In this document: one piece after another, positions 1-12,300 of the stretch
Layout of the letters: each line of letters begins with the position of its first letter
Position numbering within the stretch: the first letter of the stretch is position 1
DNA from: Pelagophyceae sp. CCMP2097
Lineage: Eukaryota; Sar; Pelagophyceae
Direction: 5' to 3'
Assembly: GCA_026770575.1 (NCBI GenBank)
Contig: MU657223.1
Coordinates: 200,473-244,241, forward strand
Length of the DNA stretch: 43,769 nucleotides
Translations under genes and position numbers: made by a program
Notes under the pieces: generated by a model
What the model saw: the letters and a program-made list of their open reading frames with translations, nothing else
What the model was told of the DNA's origin: nothing
Database searches by the model: none

Positions 1-5
1 CTTAG

Positions 6-1118
6 GCGGACGTCGCGATTCTCGTCATCGACTCGTCGATCGGCGGCTTCGAGGCCGGCATCTCCAAGGACGGCCAGACGCGCGAGCACGCGCTCCTCGC
101 GTTCACGCTCGGGGTGAAGCAGATGATTGTGGCGTGCAACAAGATGGACGACGTTTCGGTGCGTCTCGACAAATCTTTTTTGCCGTCTCGAATTGATTCG
201 AGATAATCCATTTTCGGATTAAAAACATCTCCCCTCCGACTCTCCCCGATGTAGGTCAAGTACGGCGAGGCCCGCTACCAGGAGATCAAGCTCGAAGTGT
301 CGGGTTACCTGAAGAAGGTCGGGTACAAGCCCATGAAGATCCCTTTCGTGCCCATCTCGGGCTGGATGGGCGACAACATGGTGGAGAAGTCGCAGAACAT
401 GGCCTGGTACAAGGGCCCGTACCTCCTCGAGGCTCTCGACCTCGTCACCCCGCCGGCGCGCCCGACGGACAAGCCGCTGCGCCTGCCGCTCCAGGATGTG
501 TACAAGATTGGCGGCATCGGCACAGTCCCCGTGGGCCGCGTCGAGACGGGCATCATCAAGCCGGGCATGATCGTCACGTTCGCGCCCGCGCAGCTCACGA
601 CGGAGGTCAAGTCCGTCGAGATGCACCACGAGTCGCTCCCGGAGGCGGTTCCCGGAGACAACGTCGGCTTCAACGTGAAGAACGTGTCCGTCAAGGATCT
701 GCGCCGCGGCTTCGTCTGCGGCGACTCCAAGCAGGACCCGCCCAAGGGCGCAGACACGTTCTACGCGCAGGTCATCATCATGAACCACCCGGGCCAGATC
801 TCGGCGGGCTACTCGCCGGTGCTCGACTGCCACACGGCCCACGTCGCGTGCAAGTTCGCCGAGCTCAACCAGAAGATGGACCGCCGCTCGGGCAAGGTGC
901 TCGAGGAGAACCCCAAGTTCGTCAAGTCGGGCGACGCGTGCATGGCCACGCTTGCGCCCACCAAGCCGCTGTGCGTCGAGTCGTTCGCCGAGTACCCGCC
1001 GTTGGGCCGCTTCGCCGTGCGCGACATGCGACAGACGGTCGCCGTCGGCGTCATCAAGGCCGTCACCAAGACGGACAAGGAGGGCACCAAGACCAAGGCC
1101 GCCGCCAAGAAGAAGTAG
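6..1118 (+). CDS. EEF1A: Translation elongation factor eEF1A, 5' end missing
   Basis: This is the GTPase that delivers aminoacyl-tRNA to the ribosome A site in the cytosol. Two exons are visible, 6-158 and 255-1118. An upstream intron ends with the AG at 4-5, so the first exons lie outside the window. About 338 of an expected 440-460 residues are present. Visible landmarks are the G4 motif NKMD late in the first exon, then [54 protein letters not shown] and [21 protein letters not shown], ending in the usual lysine-rich tail. These are diagnostic for eEF1A rather than EFL or bacterial EF-Tu. The intron 159-254 has a GTGCGT donor, a GTAG acceptor and phase 0. There are no signs of decay; the gene looks functional. 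Confidence 0.96.
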
Positions 1119-2128
1119 CTGACATTGCACTAACTCGTTCTCTTCTTGCATGCACTTGCCCTCTGGGGCTTGTCATGGCCACTCAACGCGAATCTATAGG
1201 AATCCTACAATTGTAGCACGACTCGGGAATGACTCGGAAGCCGTCCGAAATTCGTCCGACGTTATTTTACAACGGAGAGTTTTGGTAAAACTTGGTTAAG
1301 GCGGCGCTTCCGAGTCCTGGGCGTGCGACGCGGCTCCTCGGTGGCACGACTGGTGGGGTGGGTGGTTGTACCATCGTGGGCCGGGTCGCTGCGCTGCCCT
1401 GGGGCAGAGTACCGTGTGTGGACGTTCGACGGGTCTTTGGACGGTGCGTCCGTGGCCTGCGCCGACGCGGCGCTGCAACGGGCAAGTGCGTCGAAAGACG
1501 CACCGAGGAATCGAGTAGGCGGCGTTATGGTACGCTCCTGGGCTCTGATCCAGGGCCAAGGAGCTCTAATCCACGGCCACGGCGTGGGGCGAAGGCGCTT
1601 TGACGACTGGATTTTGGACAGTACTTTCGAGTCCTTGGCGAACACGGCGGGCTGAGAGACTGCACTTTAACTTGCATCGACAGACGGAGGATTCGACCTG
1701 GCTACATGATGGTACGCCGTCGGCCTCTGAGACGTTGCATATTGCATGATGCAATCTGGCAAATGGGATGCCGCCTCCATAGGCATCCCACAGGAACGTC
1801 TGCGTTCCAGCGGGCGCGTCGCGCCGCGCGCGGAAAACCCGCGTCGGCGATGTGTGGAAAATCCGAACCGTCTGCCGAGGATTCCGTCGCATACGGCCCC
1901 GAAGACGGCCCCGGAGACGGCCCCGGAGACGGTACCGCGACATCCATGAAGACGGTCCTATGCGGCCCCTTGATGTTCCGATGCGGCCCCGTCGACGGTC
2001 CGTCGACGGTCCCTTCAACGGCCCCATGCGGCCCCTCGACGGGTATTCTACGCCCCCCGCCTACTGGACACTGCGAAATCTCAATTTACGTCGCACTCGG
2101 GAGGCGTCGTCGGGGCCGGCCCGCTGCC
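1119..2128. other. Intergenic region between the 3' ends of eEF1A and RAB3GAP2
   Basis: About 1 kb lies between two convergent genes. I see no credible gene: the open frames here are GC-driven and unlike any family. A short tandem array with the unit GACGGCCCCGGA lies around 1900-1935. It is followed by looser GGCCCC/GACGG repeats to about 2045. A stretch near 1420-1460 resembles the direct repeat at 28851 and 29006, listed separately. Confidence 0.5.
1410..1475 (+). repeat. Possible third copy of the 28.9-kb direct repeat
   Basis: The stretch contains GGGTCTTTGGACGGTGC followed by a TCC...TGGCC segment. The same order of blocks occurs in the two copies at 28851 and 29006. Similarity is limited to roughly 45 bases and was judged by eye. 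Confidence 0.3.
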
Positions 2129-5100
2129 TCACATGGCCGGGGCTGCGAAGTGGCCCCGCGCCCGGAGCGCGTCGACGCGCCGCTTCGCCGCCGCCTGGCG
2201 GAACTTGTGCGCGTCCGCCGGCGACGCCGCCGCCTGCCGCAGCGCCGACAGCGCCACGTCCGCAAACGCCGCCGCCGCGTCGTCGGGAGGCCTGTCGTGC
2301 GATGTTCAATCGAGACGACGGGAGGCCTCTCTTCGCGACTCATCGACAAGGGCAGACGACGGCAGACGACTCACGTGTGGAGGCTCAGGTCGCGCGGCGG
2401 GTGCTCGTGGAGGCCGAAGAGCTCGCCGACGTTTGACAGCGGCAGCAGCCTACGAAGTGTGTGGGCGGGCACCCAGAGCAAAGGGCGTCACGCTATCATC
2501 TGTCGGTCCCAAAGAGCCGACGTCAAACATGTCTAAGGAGACGCACTGTGCTTGGAGCGCGAGCGCGATTGCCTGGGAGAGCGCGCGGAGCTGCTTGAGT
2601 CGGCCGGCGTCGGGCCGCGCGGTCGAGTGGCGGTCCCAGGCCGCTACGACGGCCTGGGATGGAGAATGGTCCGGCCACAGCGCATCACCGCCGTGCGGGT
2701 CGATGATGGGCATCACCCTTTCGCGGACCGCGTCGTCGTCGTGCCTCGCGTCGGCGTCGAGGACGTGGAGCAGCGCCGCAAACGACTGCGCGAGGAGCTG
2801 GTGCGATGCCTCGCGCGAGTCGTCGAAGCGCGCAGCGCCGTCGTTCAGCGCCGCCGCCGCGGGCCGGAAGAGCGACGCATCGACATCCTCGTCCGCGACG
2901 TCGCGCAGCGCCGCGAGTAAAAGGGGCGCCGCCGTCGAGGCCCACAGCGCCTGCGCGCAGCATCGCACGACGACGTGCTGCGGCGGCGGCGCCGTCGCGG
3001 CGGCCGCGCGCAGCTCGTTGGCCGCGTAGGCCAGGCGCTCCGCCCGCGGCCGCGGGCCGCCGGCGTAGCGGCCCTCGAACGCGCCACCCGGGCCGCCCGC
3101 ACCAGCTAAAAGCTGCGCCGAGGAGACGCGCCGCGGTGGCCGTGGCGAATCGTCGCCGGCGGCGCAGTCGAGCGCGCTGGCGCAACGGAGCGCCGCAGTG
3201 TCGAGGCGCGGAAAGCAGCGGTCGACCCAGCCGCGCTCGGGCCGCGCCAAAGCGAGCCTTGCTAGGGCGGCGCCGTCGCCGTCACTGTACGCGGACAGCT
3301 TCTGCATGCCGTCGCAGGCGCATGCCGCGTCGGGTGCGACGATGTCGGCGAGGCGCAACTCGCCCGACTCGAGGCGTGCCACCGACAAACCAGCGATTCG
3401 CGGCGGGCCGAGGCTGAGCAGGCAGACGGCTCGGAGTTTTCGAAGCGTCTGCACGGTTTCTTCCGAGCCCCACCTTTCATCGCCGGCGTCGAGGGCGCCG
3501 TACGACTTGGCCTCGGCCTGCGCCGCCGCCGCGCGCACCGCGTCGTGCCACAGCGCCGCCGTGGCCAGCGAATGTGCCGGCCGCAAGCGCGCTGCGCAGA
3601 GGCCGTCGAGGACGGGCCGCAGCACGTCCGCCACAAAGTCGGGGCCGTCTCCGGCGTTCGGGGCCAACGCCGCCGTCTGCTGGGCCACGTAGCCACCGAG
3701 CCATCTTAGGAGTGCATTTGACTTTTGCGACTCGGCACGGATTCGCGACACGAGCTCCGCAGCTCGACGCGGCTCGAGGCCCGAGAACCACGCGCTAAAG
3801 GCCAGGCCCAGCAGCGCCGCGCACCGCGGCGCGGGCTGCGCGGCCGCCGAGTCCACCTTGGTCTTCTTGGCAGCCTGCGTCCGACCTTCGTCGTACCGCG
3901 GGGCCTTTTGCAGTTCGACGGCGTCAGCCGCGTCTGGCTTTTGCGCGAGGCCGAGTTGGGCGAGCGCGTCGTCGACGGCGCGGAGCGAGAAGACGTCGTG
4001 TCTGGACAGGGGGTCGAAGAGCCGAGCGCAAAAACGCTGCGCAAAACGGCAGAGCTGTTTGCAGACGTCGTCGTGGGACCCCGCGGCCCCGTACAAAGCC
4101 TCGCGCGGCGGCGGCCGGCCACCGACGACGACGGCCGCGCGCGCGGACGCCCGCAGTGCCGCGACCCACGCCTCGTCCGCGTCCGGACCGGCGCACAGCG
4201 CTTGGAGCACCAAGAGGCCTCTGTGAAACGCGGCGATGGACTCGGGCGCGGCTGCCTCTTCGCGCAGCTCGCGCGCCGTCGCCGCGGGCACACCGATGCG
4301 CTCGAGCGCGTCGACGGCTCGCTGAAAAAGTGGCGGCTGCGCCTCAAACGAAGAAGCGCCGTCAACCGAGGCGAAATCGTCCTCGACGGCCGCGGAAACG
4401 TCGAGCCACGCCCGCGCCTCTGCAAAGTAGCTGGCGAAAGCGTCGCAAGGTGCGTCAGTCCTTCCCATGTCGACGTCCGCGGCGTCCTTCGCGCCGCCAT
4501 CGTCTTCGTCTTCGTCGAAGAGCGACGGCGAGTCGCGTTCGTCGAAGAGCGACGGCGAGTCGCGGCCTCCGGCGAGGACGTGGCGCGCGGCGCAGCACTT
4601 TTCCACGCGTTCCGCGTGCGCGCGCAGCGCCGCGTGCGCCTTTGCAAGACGGACAAGGCGGAGCAACACGGTCGCGTCGTCGCCCGACGCGCGCGCGACG
4701 GCGTCGAGCGCGTCTGCGGCGACGTCGACTGCGGCGTCTTGGAGGATTTGCTGGAATATTTCCGCCGCTCTTTCCGCGTTCCTCCCCGCCATGGCGCAGT
4801 CCGCTAATGCGTGGATGGCATTGCGGTCGTCGGAAAACCTCTTCGAGGCCTCCGTCGCCACCGCCGCAGCGTCGAGCGCAACCTCTGTGACGTCGAGGCC
4901 GCCGTCAGCGTCGCGCTTGGCCAAAAACGCGCGGCCGTCGATGCCGACGAGCGAGACGGCGCGGCCGGGACCGACCTGCACGGAGAGCACGCAGCCGCCG
5001 TGCGCGAGGCGGAAGGCGCGCAGCAGGCCGCGCTTCGGCGCGTGCACCGCGAGGTACCTACAAACGACTCTGACGGCCTCCCCGGCGCCCCTCGGATGCC

Positions 5101-6397
5101 GTTTTCGTGCCGTCTTGTCCGACTCCTGGCGCGGCTCCTCACGCGGCGCCGCCTCGGCCGCTGAGCCAGGCGACCTTTGCGTTGCGGACGCCCTTCCAGG
5201 TGCGCACGACGCGGTTGGCGGAAACGTCCACGAGGAGAACGCGGCCCAAGTCGTCGGAAACGGCGGCAAAGGCGCCGCAGGGCGACGCGGACACTGCCAG
5301 AGCCGTGCGGCCGCCGTCTTCGAAGAGCGTCGCCGCGTGGCGCATGGCCGTAACCTTTTCGGCCTTGTCTTCACTCACGTCATAAACGATGTCCTCGTCG
5401 TCGTCATCATCTTCAGAGGCGCGCAAAGATGGCTTTTGCGCGCCCGCCGCAGCGCCGCCGCCGAAGAAGCCGCCGATCAAAGCGCTCGCCAGGCCCCGCA
5501 CCGCCGAAAACCTGCACAGACGCGGGTGAGACATCCACGCTCCTCTTGCTGTCGAAAGGCGCTCGACGCGGCCTTCGCACCGCCCGGCCTTTTCCTGTGG
5601 GGCGACGTCGAGCGTCGCGATGGTCGGCGCCTTGCCAACGGCGAAAAATGTCCGCCGCGACTCGTCGAGGGCGGCCTGCGATCGAGGCAGTCAACGACAT
5701 AAGGACCAGCGAGGGACGTACCATGGCGTTGGTCGTGTTGCCGCGCATGGCCGGGAGCGTGTGCACGTTGAGCGATGGTTTGAGCTGGGCCTCTTCCCAG
5801 ACGACGTCCAGGCACCGCGCGCCGCTCCGGGCCCAGAAAGCAGATGCGCCGGCAACGGCAGAGATTTCGTCGACGCCGCGGCGCCGCGACAGCCGCACGA
5901 CGAACGCCACGCTCCGGCTCCGCACGTCCAAGACGCGCACCGTGCCTGCAACGACGTGAGACGACGACGACGGAAGACGACGACGGGACCGACGGGACTT
6001 GCAGACGCACCGTCCGACGCGCCGCATGCGACAGCGTGTGTGCCGACCCAACAAAGCGCCTGCGCCCGTCGCTCAAAGGCGCCTCGTCGGCCGCAGCGCG
6101 GCTCGTGGATTCAACGACGCACGGCCCGCCCGCGCGCAAGCACTCACCTTGACGAGCGCCGGCCAGGGGTCCTTGCTGTTCTTGGGGCCCTTGATCTCCG
6201 TGGCCTCGCCCAAGCCGAACGACACCGCCTCGCTCTCAATCTGCACGCGCACGCCGCGCTCCTGCTCGACGGTCCACGCCTGTGCAGGCCCGTCACGCGC
6301 ATCCGAGGGCAGAAGAAGACGTCCTTCGGTAGAGGCAGACGCCGCTGGTGTGTACAAACTCGAGGCGCGTCGACACGGTTACCACCCACTGATCCAT
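2129..6397 (-). CDS. RAB3GAP2: Rab3 GTPase-activating protein non-catalytic subunit (RAB3GAP2-like)
   Basis: In animals and plants this subunit pairs with RAB3GAP1 to regulate Rab3/Rab18 in vesicle traffic, ER shape and autophagy. I infer eight exons in minus order: 6356-6397, 6148-6279, 6011-6059, 5722-5945, 5143-5675, 2547-5057, 2375-2449, 2129-2291. Phases agree throughout and give about 1242 residues (human about 1390). Decisive similarity lies in the N-terminal propeller: a DDLGRVLLVD segment followed by RTWKGVRNAKVAWL, then, across the 5058-5142 intron, YLAVHAPKRGLL. A 49-nt micro-exon supplies VACGASDG, completing a propeller strand that ends in GTVRVLDV. The ATG at 6397 has an in-frame stop just upstream. 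A nine-residue unit, RDSPSLFDE, is duplicated in tandem near 4520-4560. The C-terminal half is alanine-rich and diverged. No RAB3GAP1 is visible in the window. Confidence 0.85.
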
Positions 6398-6818
6398 GGC
6401 GAATCACGCGCGCCGCGGCGGCCGGTGGCTCGACGCCCCTGCGTCGGTCGAGCGCGTCGTCCGGCCGAGCGTGTCAGCCGAATTCCGTCGTAATCCGTCG
6501 AAAGAGGCCACGAACGCAGATGCAACCCCCGTCGCGCTCCGGCCGCGATTCACAGGCCTACTTCTGGAGTCGCGAGCGGCTTAGTCGCCTACAAGACCCT
6601 GCGTCTGGCGCCCCCTGAAGCACGATGCTACGGCGGCCGCCGGGTTTTATATCGCTAAAGCCTAAAGGACTCGCACTTGAGACTCAGTTTACGCGTTTCG
6701 AAGGATCTCACGAACGAGCGGCGAAACGTTGACGCGACGCGAGGACATTGACCCGGATCTAGCGGAGGAGCAGCAAAGCGATCGATTGAGCTGGGCTGCG
6801 CGGATCCCGGGCCGCGCT
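6398..6818. promoter_or_regulatory. Divergent intergenic region, RAB3GAP2 / dehydrogenase
   Basis: This 421-bp gap separates two head-to-head start codons. A TTTATAT stretch near 6645-6655 is the only TATA-like element I notice. It lies about 170 bp from the dehydrogenase ATG, so its role is unproven. There is no convincing gene here. Confidence 0.35.
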
Positions 6819-7815
6819 ATGGTGGCATCGCGCCTGCGTACCGCGCGCCGCCTCGCGGTGCCGCTGTGCTTTGGCTTCGGGAGCGTTTCCGCTCTACAGC
6901 CGCGCAAGACTTTTCTCATCACCGGCGCCACGGACGGCATCGGCCGGTTCACCGCGATGCAGCTCGGCCGCGACGGGCACCACGTCCTCGTACACGGCCG
7001 CAATGCAGCAAAGGTCGCCAAGGCAGTGGCAGACGTCGAGGCCGCGGGCGGCACTGCCGACGGGCTGGTGGCCGATCTCTCGCTCGTCTCGGAGACGAAG
7101 AGGTTGGGCTTGCAAGTGGCGCAGAAGTACGCCTCGCTCGATGGTTTGCTGAACAACGCCGGCACCTTTGACGGCGACTACACCGGTTCGAGGGTCGTCA
7201 CGGCCGAGGGCCACGAGTACTCTCTGGCCGTCAACGTTCTCGCGCCGTTTGTTCTGACGAGCTACCTACTTGAAAACGTGCGCAAAAGCGGTGCTGGCCG
7301 CATCCTTCTCACGTCGAGCATGTCCATGGGCGAGGGCAGTTCTTTGGACGACCTCGAGGGCGAGAAGCGGTGGTCCGCGCACGGCGCATACTCTTTATCA
7401 AAGCTCTGCGACGCAATGATTGCCTTTGAGCTCTCCGCGAGATACGCGGACGCGCGCCTCTGCGTCAACACGTTCGACCCGGGCACGGTCAACACCAAGA
7501 GTGCGTCCGTTCGATGCCCTCTGGAGCAGCACTTCCCACTGGAGACTTCCGAACCGCTCTAGTGCTCGCTTCGGGCTGGGGCAATTGCGGCATCCCCGTG
7601 TCTTCCGCGACGCGATCGTACAAGATGCTCACCGAAGAAGAGTGGGGCACAAAGACGGGCCAATGTTTTGGCGCGTCGCCCGACCGCGAGGTCAGTGCAC
7701 GCGCGGAAAGGGCCCTCCCCGGATGCCGCCGCAATAGGTGCGCGACCCCGCGCTCCGCAAAAAGCTCTGGGCCGACCTCGAGCGCCTCACGGGCGCAAAG
7801 TACCCGCCACCCTAA
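6819..7815 (+). CDS. Short-chain dehydrogenase/reductase, retinol-dehydrogenase-like
   Basis: This is an NAD(P)-dependent oxidoreductase of the classical/extended SDR type; the substrate is unknown. Exons 6819-7500, 7563-7690 and 7738-7815 join in phase to give 295 residues. The N-terminus (MVASRLRTARRL then AVPLCFGFGSVSAL) looks like a signal or transit peptide. Next come the cofactor motif TGATDGIG (about residue 35), LLNNAG, an S-S-M-S-M stretch holding the catalytic serine, and the YSLSK catalytic tyrosine/lysine (about residue 190). The first intron has a GTGCGT donor and the second GTCAGT; both are under 65 nt. In-frame codons upstream of 6819 exist, but this ATG best fits the targeting peptide. 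The stop lies 28 bp from the convergent mARC stop. The closest family by eye is the RDH/WWOX-like branch. Confidence 0.88.
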
Positions 7816-7843
7816 ACACCATCTGAAAAGTCTAAGGACCCTT

Positions 7844-8950
7844 TTACGCGGCTCCGCTCTTCGAGGCCCAGTGCTCGTGCAGCGACCCGCCCTTTGAGCG
7901 CTCGACGACTTGAATTTCGTCGCCGACGCGCAGCTCGGTCCGCGCTTTGCCGTGCGTGCCGTAGATGCCGAACATGGGCCCTTCGTCTGCGAGGTCGCCG
8001 TGTTGGCCTTTGCGGTTGTCGAGTCTGCGGAACTGCCGCAGCGCCGTCGTCGGCTCAAAGGCCGCGTCCGACTTGCCCGTCGACTGGTCGATGGAGGGTA
8101 CTTGGCACCGCGGGTCGTTTTCTAAAAACGTCAGCGCCGTCCCACAGACGTCCACGACGGCCCAGGCGTCCTCGTCGAAGGCTTCGGAAGCGCCGGAGAC
8201 GATAATATTGGGACGGAAACGGTCCATGGGCGCGGGGGTGGCGCCGGCGGGCAGGCGTTTGTTGACCTCGTCGAGAGACTCGGTGCAAGTGAGGAGGAGG
8301 GGGAAGAGGTCTGGGAACGCGATGACGTCTTCCGGTTTCGCAAAGTCGCCGCCGATAAAGTCCAAAACGCGCCGCTCAACGCCCGCCTCGGCGTCGAAGC
8401 GCACGAGGTGGAACTTTGGCGGTTTCGCGAATAAGCCAAAGACGCCGCCGTTCACTGTGATCGCGGCGCCGTCTTTAATGGCTACGCCCGGCGACGGCGA
8501 GAGGATGCTCGTCAGCCACCGCGAGACGGCGTCGTCGTACTGAAAGACCGGCATCTCGAGGCCGCTCCGCGTCTTCGCGATCCCCTTTGCGCAGCCGCGG
8601 CCGCTCAGCGAGACGGTCAGCGGCGGCACGCTATTCGCGGCGCACGAAAGCGTCATCGTGTCCGCGTTTACGTCGAGTTTCGGCCGCACCGTCGCCAGCA
8701 AGCGCCTTTGGCGCTGTGTCTGCACGATGCCGTTTTCGTCCACCACGGCGAAGACGCGGTCGTTTTCCAAACCCGTCTGGCCGAGGCGGCACGACTCGAG
8801 GCTGACGGCGCCGCAACTTTTGATCGGGTAGATCCGCAGCTCGACGATGCGCGGCAAAGCGGCGGGCTGCAGGGCCGCGGCGACGTCGACGACGAGGCCC
8901 CGGCGGAGCCCCGCGAGCATCAGCGCGCGCCGCAAGAGACCCAGCCGCAT
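7844..8950 (-). CDS. MOSC-domain molybdenum protein, mARC-like (amidoxime-reducing component)
   Basis: mARC proteins carry molybdenum cofactor and, with cytochrome b5 and its reductase, reduce N-hydroxylated compounds at the outer mitochondrial membrane. This single-exon frame gives 368 residues from the ATG at 8950. The order of features fits the family. A hydrophobic/basic N-terminus comes first. The MOSC N-terminal barrel contains RIYPIKSCGAVSLES and NDRVFAVVDENG. The MOSC domain contains MDRFRPNIIVSGASEAFDED and then DPRCQVPSIDQSTG. The cysteine there (about residue 280) sits where the Mo-ligand cysteine is expected. The end is GDEIQVV plus a short tail. The convergent dehydrogenase ends 28 bp away. 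Plant and algal homologues often have similar targeting peptides. The substrate is not deducible. Confidence 0.9.
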   Translation of the reverse strand: MRLGLLRRALMLAGLRRGLVVDVAAALQPAALPRIVELRIYPIKSCGAVSLESCRLGQTGLENDRVFAVVDENGIVQTQRQRRLLATVRPKLDVNADTMTLSCAANSVPPLTVSLSGRGCAKGIAKTRSGLEMPVFQYDDAVSRWLTSILSPSPGVAIKDGAAITVNGGVFGLFAKPPKFHLVRFDAEAGVERRVLDFIGGDFAKPEDVIAFPDLFPLLLTCTESLDEVNKRLPAGATPAPMDRFRPNIIVSGASEAFDEDAWAVVDVCGTALTFLENDPRCQVPSIDQSTGKSDAAFEPTTALRQFRRLDNRKGQHGDLADEGPMFGIYGTHGKARTELRVGDEIQVVERSKGGSLHEHWASKSGAA

Positions 8951-9380
8951 CTTGCCAGGCACGGAAGTGCTTCGGCTGGCGCGGAAGCGGTGCTGTTGGA
9001 CTGAGTCGCGGGGACGCTGCCGGCAGGGCTCGTGTAGGACGGTTTCCCACTTACTACGCTGCGCTGCGTTCGCACCCCCTTGCCAGTGGCATCTCCTCTA
9101 CTCGCTAAAGTATATGTCCTCGCGCATTGAAATCGAGCGGACTCTCAAAACGGTCCTCTGCAATCATTACCGTCCTCTTGCATTCGTCGCTGTGACTTCT
9201 CCGGCATTTGCCCAAGACGCAGCTGCCGCGCCCGCGTCCTCGGTTCACAGATCAGACGCACAATCACACGGGACTGGACATCCTGTGATTCCTATTACAT
9301 TACATTACACACGTATGGGATAATTGCATGGGATAATAATATGATTACATGACATTGTCATCAACAACACAGGAGAGAGC
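8951..9380. other. Gap between helicase 3' end and mARC 5' end
   Basis: A 430-bp region that must hold the mARC promoter and the helicase 3' end, since both genes are on the minus strand. A short ATTAC-type tandem (TTACATTACATTACAC) lies near 9296-9312. Nothing else is recognisable. Confidence 0.4.
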
Positions 9381-12300
9381 CTAATCGCTCGGGTCGGACT
9401 CGGAGTCCCATTCGTCGTCTTCGTCGTCGTCGTCGTCGTGGGATCGCCGCGGTTTCGGTCTTTTTGCCTCTGGCTTCTTCGCCGTTGGGGGCTTCTTCGC
9501 CGCGGCGGCCCGCTTGCGCTGCGGCGCGGCTCGCTGCGCCGGCGGCGGCGCGGCCTCATCGATGGCGACAGCGTCGTTGTCAACGTCGACGGCGGTGGCG
9601 GCGGAAGCGGCGGCGGCGGAGGCACGCGGCTTCGCGTTGCGCACGGCGCCGTCGCTCGCAGGAGCGCGCGTGCGCTTCCTCCGCACCGCGTTGGGAGGAG
9701 CGTCGACGATCTGGCAGACGTCGTCGTCGCCGGCGGTGGTATCCGCGTCGACGTCGATCGGGTCCGCCGACGAGGCGGCGGCGGAGCGCTGCTGCGTCAG
9801 CTGCGCCGTCGTCGTCGTCGTTGCTTGCGCGGCCGCCGCCGTCTGCGCTCCCGCCGCCATCTGCGCCGTATTCGGTCGGACGCCGGCGGCGGCGCAGGCG
9901 TCGAGTATCTTTCGTTGGCAGGCCTCCCTGTCTAAAAGCCACTCTGCAGTCCAAACGCGAAAAAAAAGCCAGCCGCCTCTTTCCAGGACGCGCTGCTCTT
10001 TAACCGCAGCCACATGGTCCGCGGCCGACCCGGCGCCGTCGACGCAGAGGCAGAGGCGGCGGTCTTCATCAGTGTCCTCGACGACTGCGCACGAGTTGGC
10101 CAGGGAACAGGCAGAGTCGTAGCTGAACCGTTCAGCGTCGAGCCAAGAGCACAGCTGGCCTTCCACAGAGTGCGCCGTGAATGGCGATAGGCGCGGCGCC
10201 GCGTCGTCGCTCAAGCGGTGGTGCGCCTTGAAGAAGGAGATCGTCCGGGCTTTTAAGTCGTCTTGGTTCTTGATATCCGCCGCGTCTAACGACCGGAATA
10301 AAACCATCCGGTCGCGCGCGCGGGAGAGCGCGACGTTGAACTTTTGCTCCGACGTCCGCCCGACCTGCGCGGGCGCCTGGCCCGGCGACGCGACGAGGGA
10401 CAAAAGCACGACGTCGCGCTCGTCTCCTTGTAAAGAAGACGGGTCCCCGACGATGACTTTATGCCTCGCCAGCTCCGCGTCCGTCAGCTTCTCGAGCACC
10501 TTCTTCCGCAGGAGGCGCGCCTGCTCGACGCCGAGGAGCGAGATGACTGCGACGCTGGCGCCGCGCTGCGCGATGGCGCCGGTGCGCACCTCTTTAGCAA
10601 GGTAGTCAACCAAAGCGTCGGCCTCTGCCGGATTGACCTTGCCCTGCTTCTTCCCTTTGACAGGGGCGTCGACGAGCGCCGGGTCGAGCCTCTGCGACTG
10701 CGGCGGCAGCCGTCGCGGCTCGAGGCGGTGGTTGTAAAACTGCGCGTTGGAGAAGGAAATGCATGCCGGCACGCAGCGAAAGTGCTGAGTTAAAGCGATG
10801 CGGGCGTCCGCGTAGCACGTCTGCGCCAGGTCGAAGACGCTGCGACCGGGCAGCAGCTGCTCCAGGTACGGGTGCCGCGTCGCTTGCAGCTCGACTTTGA
10901 GCCCCGCCACGGAGGCTTCAGAGACGAACGCTGCCGTCGGTGACACTTGTTTCTGGTCGCCCACCACTAAGACGCGCGCCCCGCGGAGCAGCGCCGTCAA
11001 AGCAGTCGCGTCGGACTGCGACGCCTCGTCGAGGATGACCAAGTCGAAGCTGCCGATGGTGGGCGGGAGGCACTGCGAGACTCGAAACGTGGGCATGATC
11101 CAGCACGGCACGGCGTCCGCACACGCCTTCATCGCTTCTGCAAGCTCCAAACGCAGCCGCGGCGCGCGCTGTGACGTCGCCGTCGCCGCCGTCGCCGGGC
11201 CCGCGGCGGCCACGGCGCTGACGAGGCGGACCAAAGCCGCGCTCGTGTCTGCGGACATGGCTTCTCGTAAAGCGAGCTGCGCCACGGCGGCGACCAAAGC
11301 CTGCGTCGCCGCGTCGCGCTGCGAGAGGAGCCTGCGCGCGTCGGCGCCGTCGGCGCCCGCCGAAAAGAGCACTTTCCTCAAAGCGTTTTGCGAGGCAACG
11401 GCCGCCCAAATCCGCCGAGCGTCAAGCGGGCAAACGTCAACCGCCGCTTCCGTCGAAACGAGCTTGGCCCACGCCGGCGCCGAGTGGCCGAGCTCCTGCC
11501 GGGCCTTTTGCCGTAAAGACGCGAGGTCCTCGAGCGCCGCGCGCGCCTGCTGGAGGCCCAAACGAGCGCGCTGCCACCGCTGCGTGGCCTCGTCCACTGT
11601 TAGAGCGGTGGAACCCAGCGCCTCCGTCGCCAGGCGCAGCTCGTCCGTCGGCGAGTCAACTGAGGCCTCGTTCCGCGGCGCTTCGAGCTCCGCGAGCAGG
11701 GCGGCTTTGAGGTCGACAGCTTGGGTAACGTCTGGATGGAGCGCTCGCAGCGACGCGCGCACCTTTCTAATCTCGTCGTCGAGCGCCGAAACGCCCCGTG
11801 CGGCCAATTCGCCGTACGACGCGACGGGCGTCGCCAGCGCCGCGCGCGCGAAATCGCCGAGGCCGGCGACGGCTTGCAGCGCCGCGGCGGCAGCGCAAAG
11901 TCGCCGCGCAAAGCCGTCGCGGCAAAAGGCCGCCGTCTCGTCGTCCCCAGCCGGCGCCTGCGGCACCAGCGGCTGGAGCGCCGCGCAAGCCTCGCGGAGG
12001 CGCGCGGCGGCGCCCCTTAAGATGAGGCGGTTTTCGACGAGACTCCACTCTCGCGCGCCGGCAGGAGCGCGGTCAAACACCCTAACGTTCGAAAGCTCCG
12101 CCGCCAGCGTCTCCTGCGACCGGCCGCCGAGGCGCCGCAGCAGAGATCCGACGATCCGGCGCCGCTCCGGGTGCGCGCGCCACGCCACTTCTCGGTAAAA
12201 GTCCGTGTCGCTCACGACAGCCGCCGAAAGGCCCGCGTCCGACCGAGGCGCCACAAAGGGCGCCCCCGGCGGTGCGGCCAAGCGCAGGAGCATCTCGGAG

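Noticed and set aside
1262..2536. Several overlapping open frames of 80-276 codons on both strands
   Set aside because: All are Arg/Pro/Ala-rich shadows of GC-rich DNA with no domain, start context or splice logic. Part of the stretch is tandem repeat.
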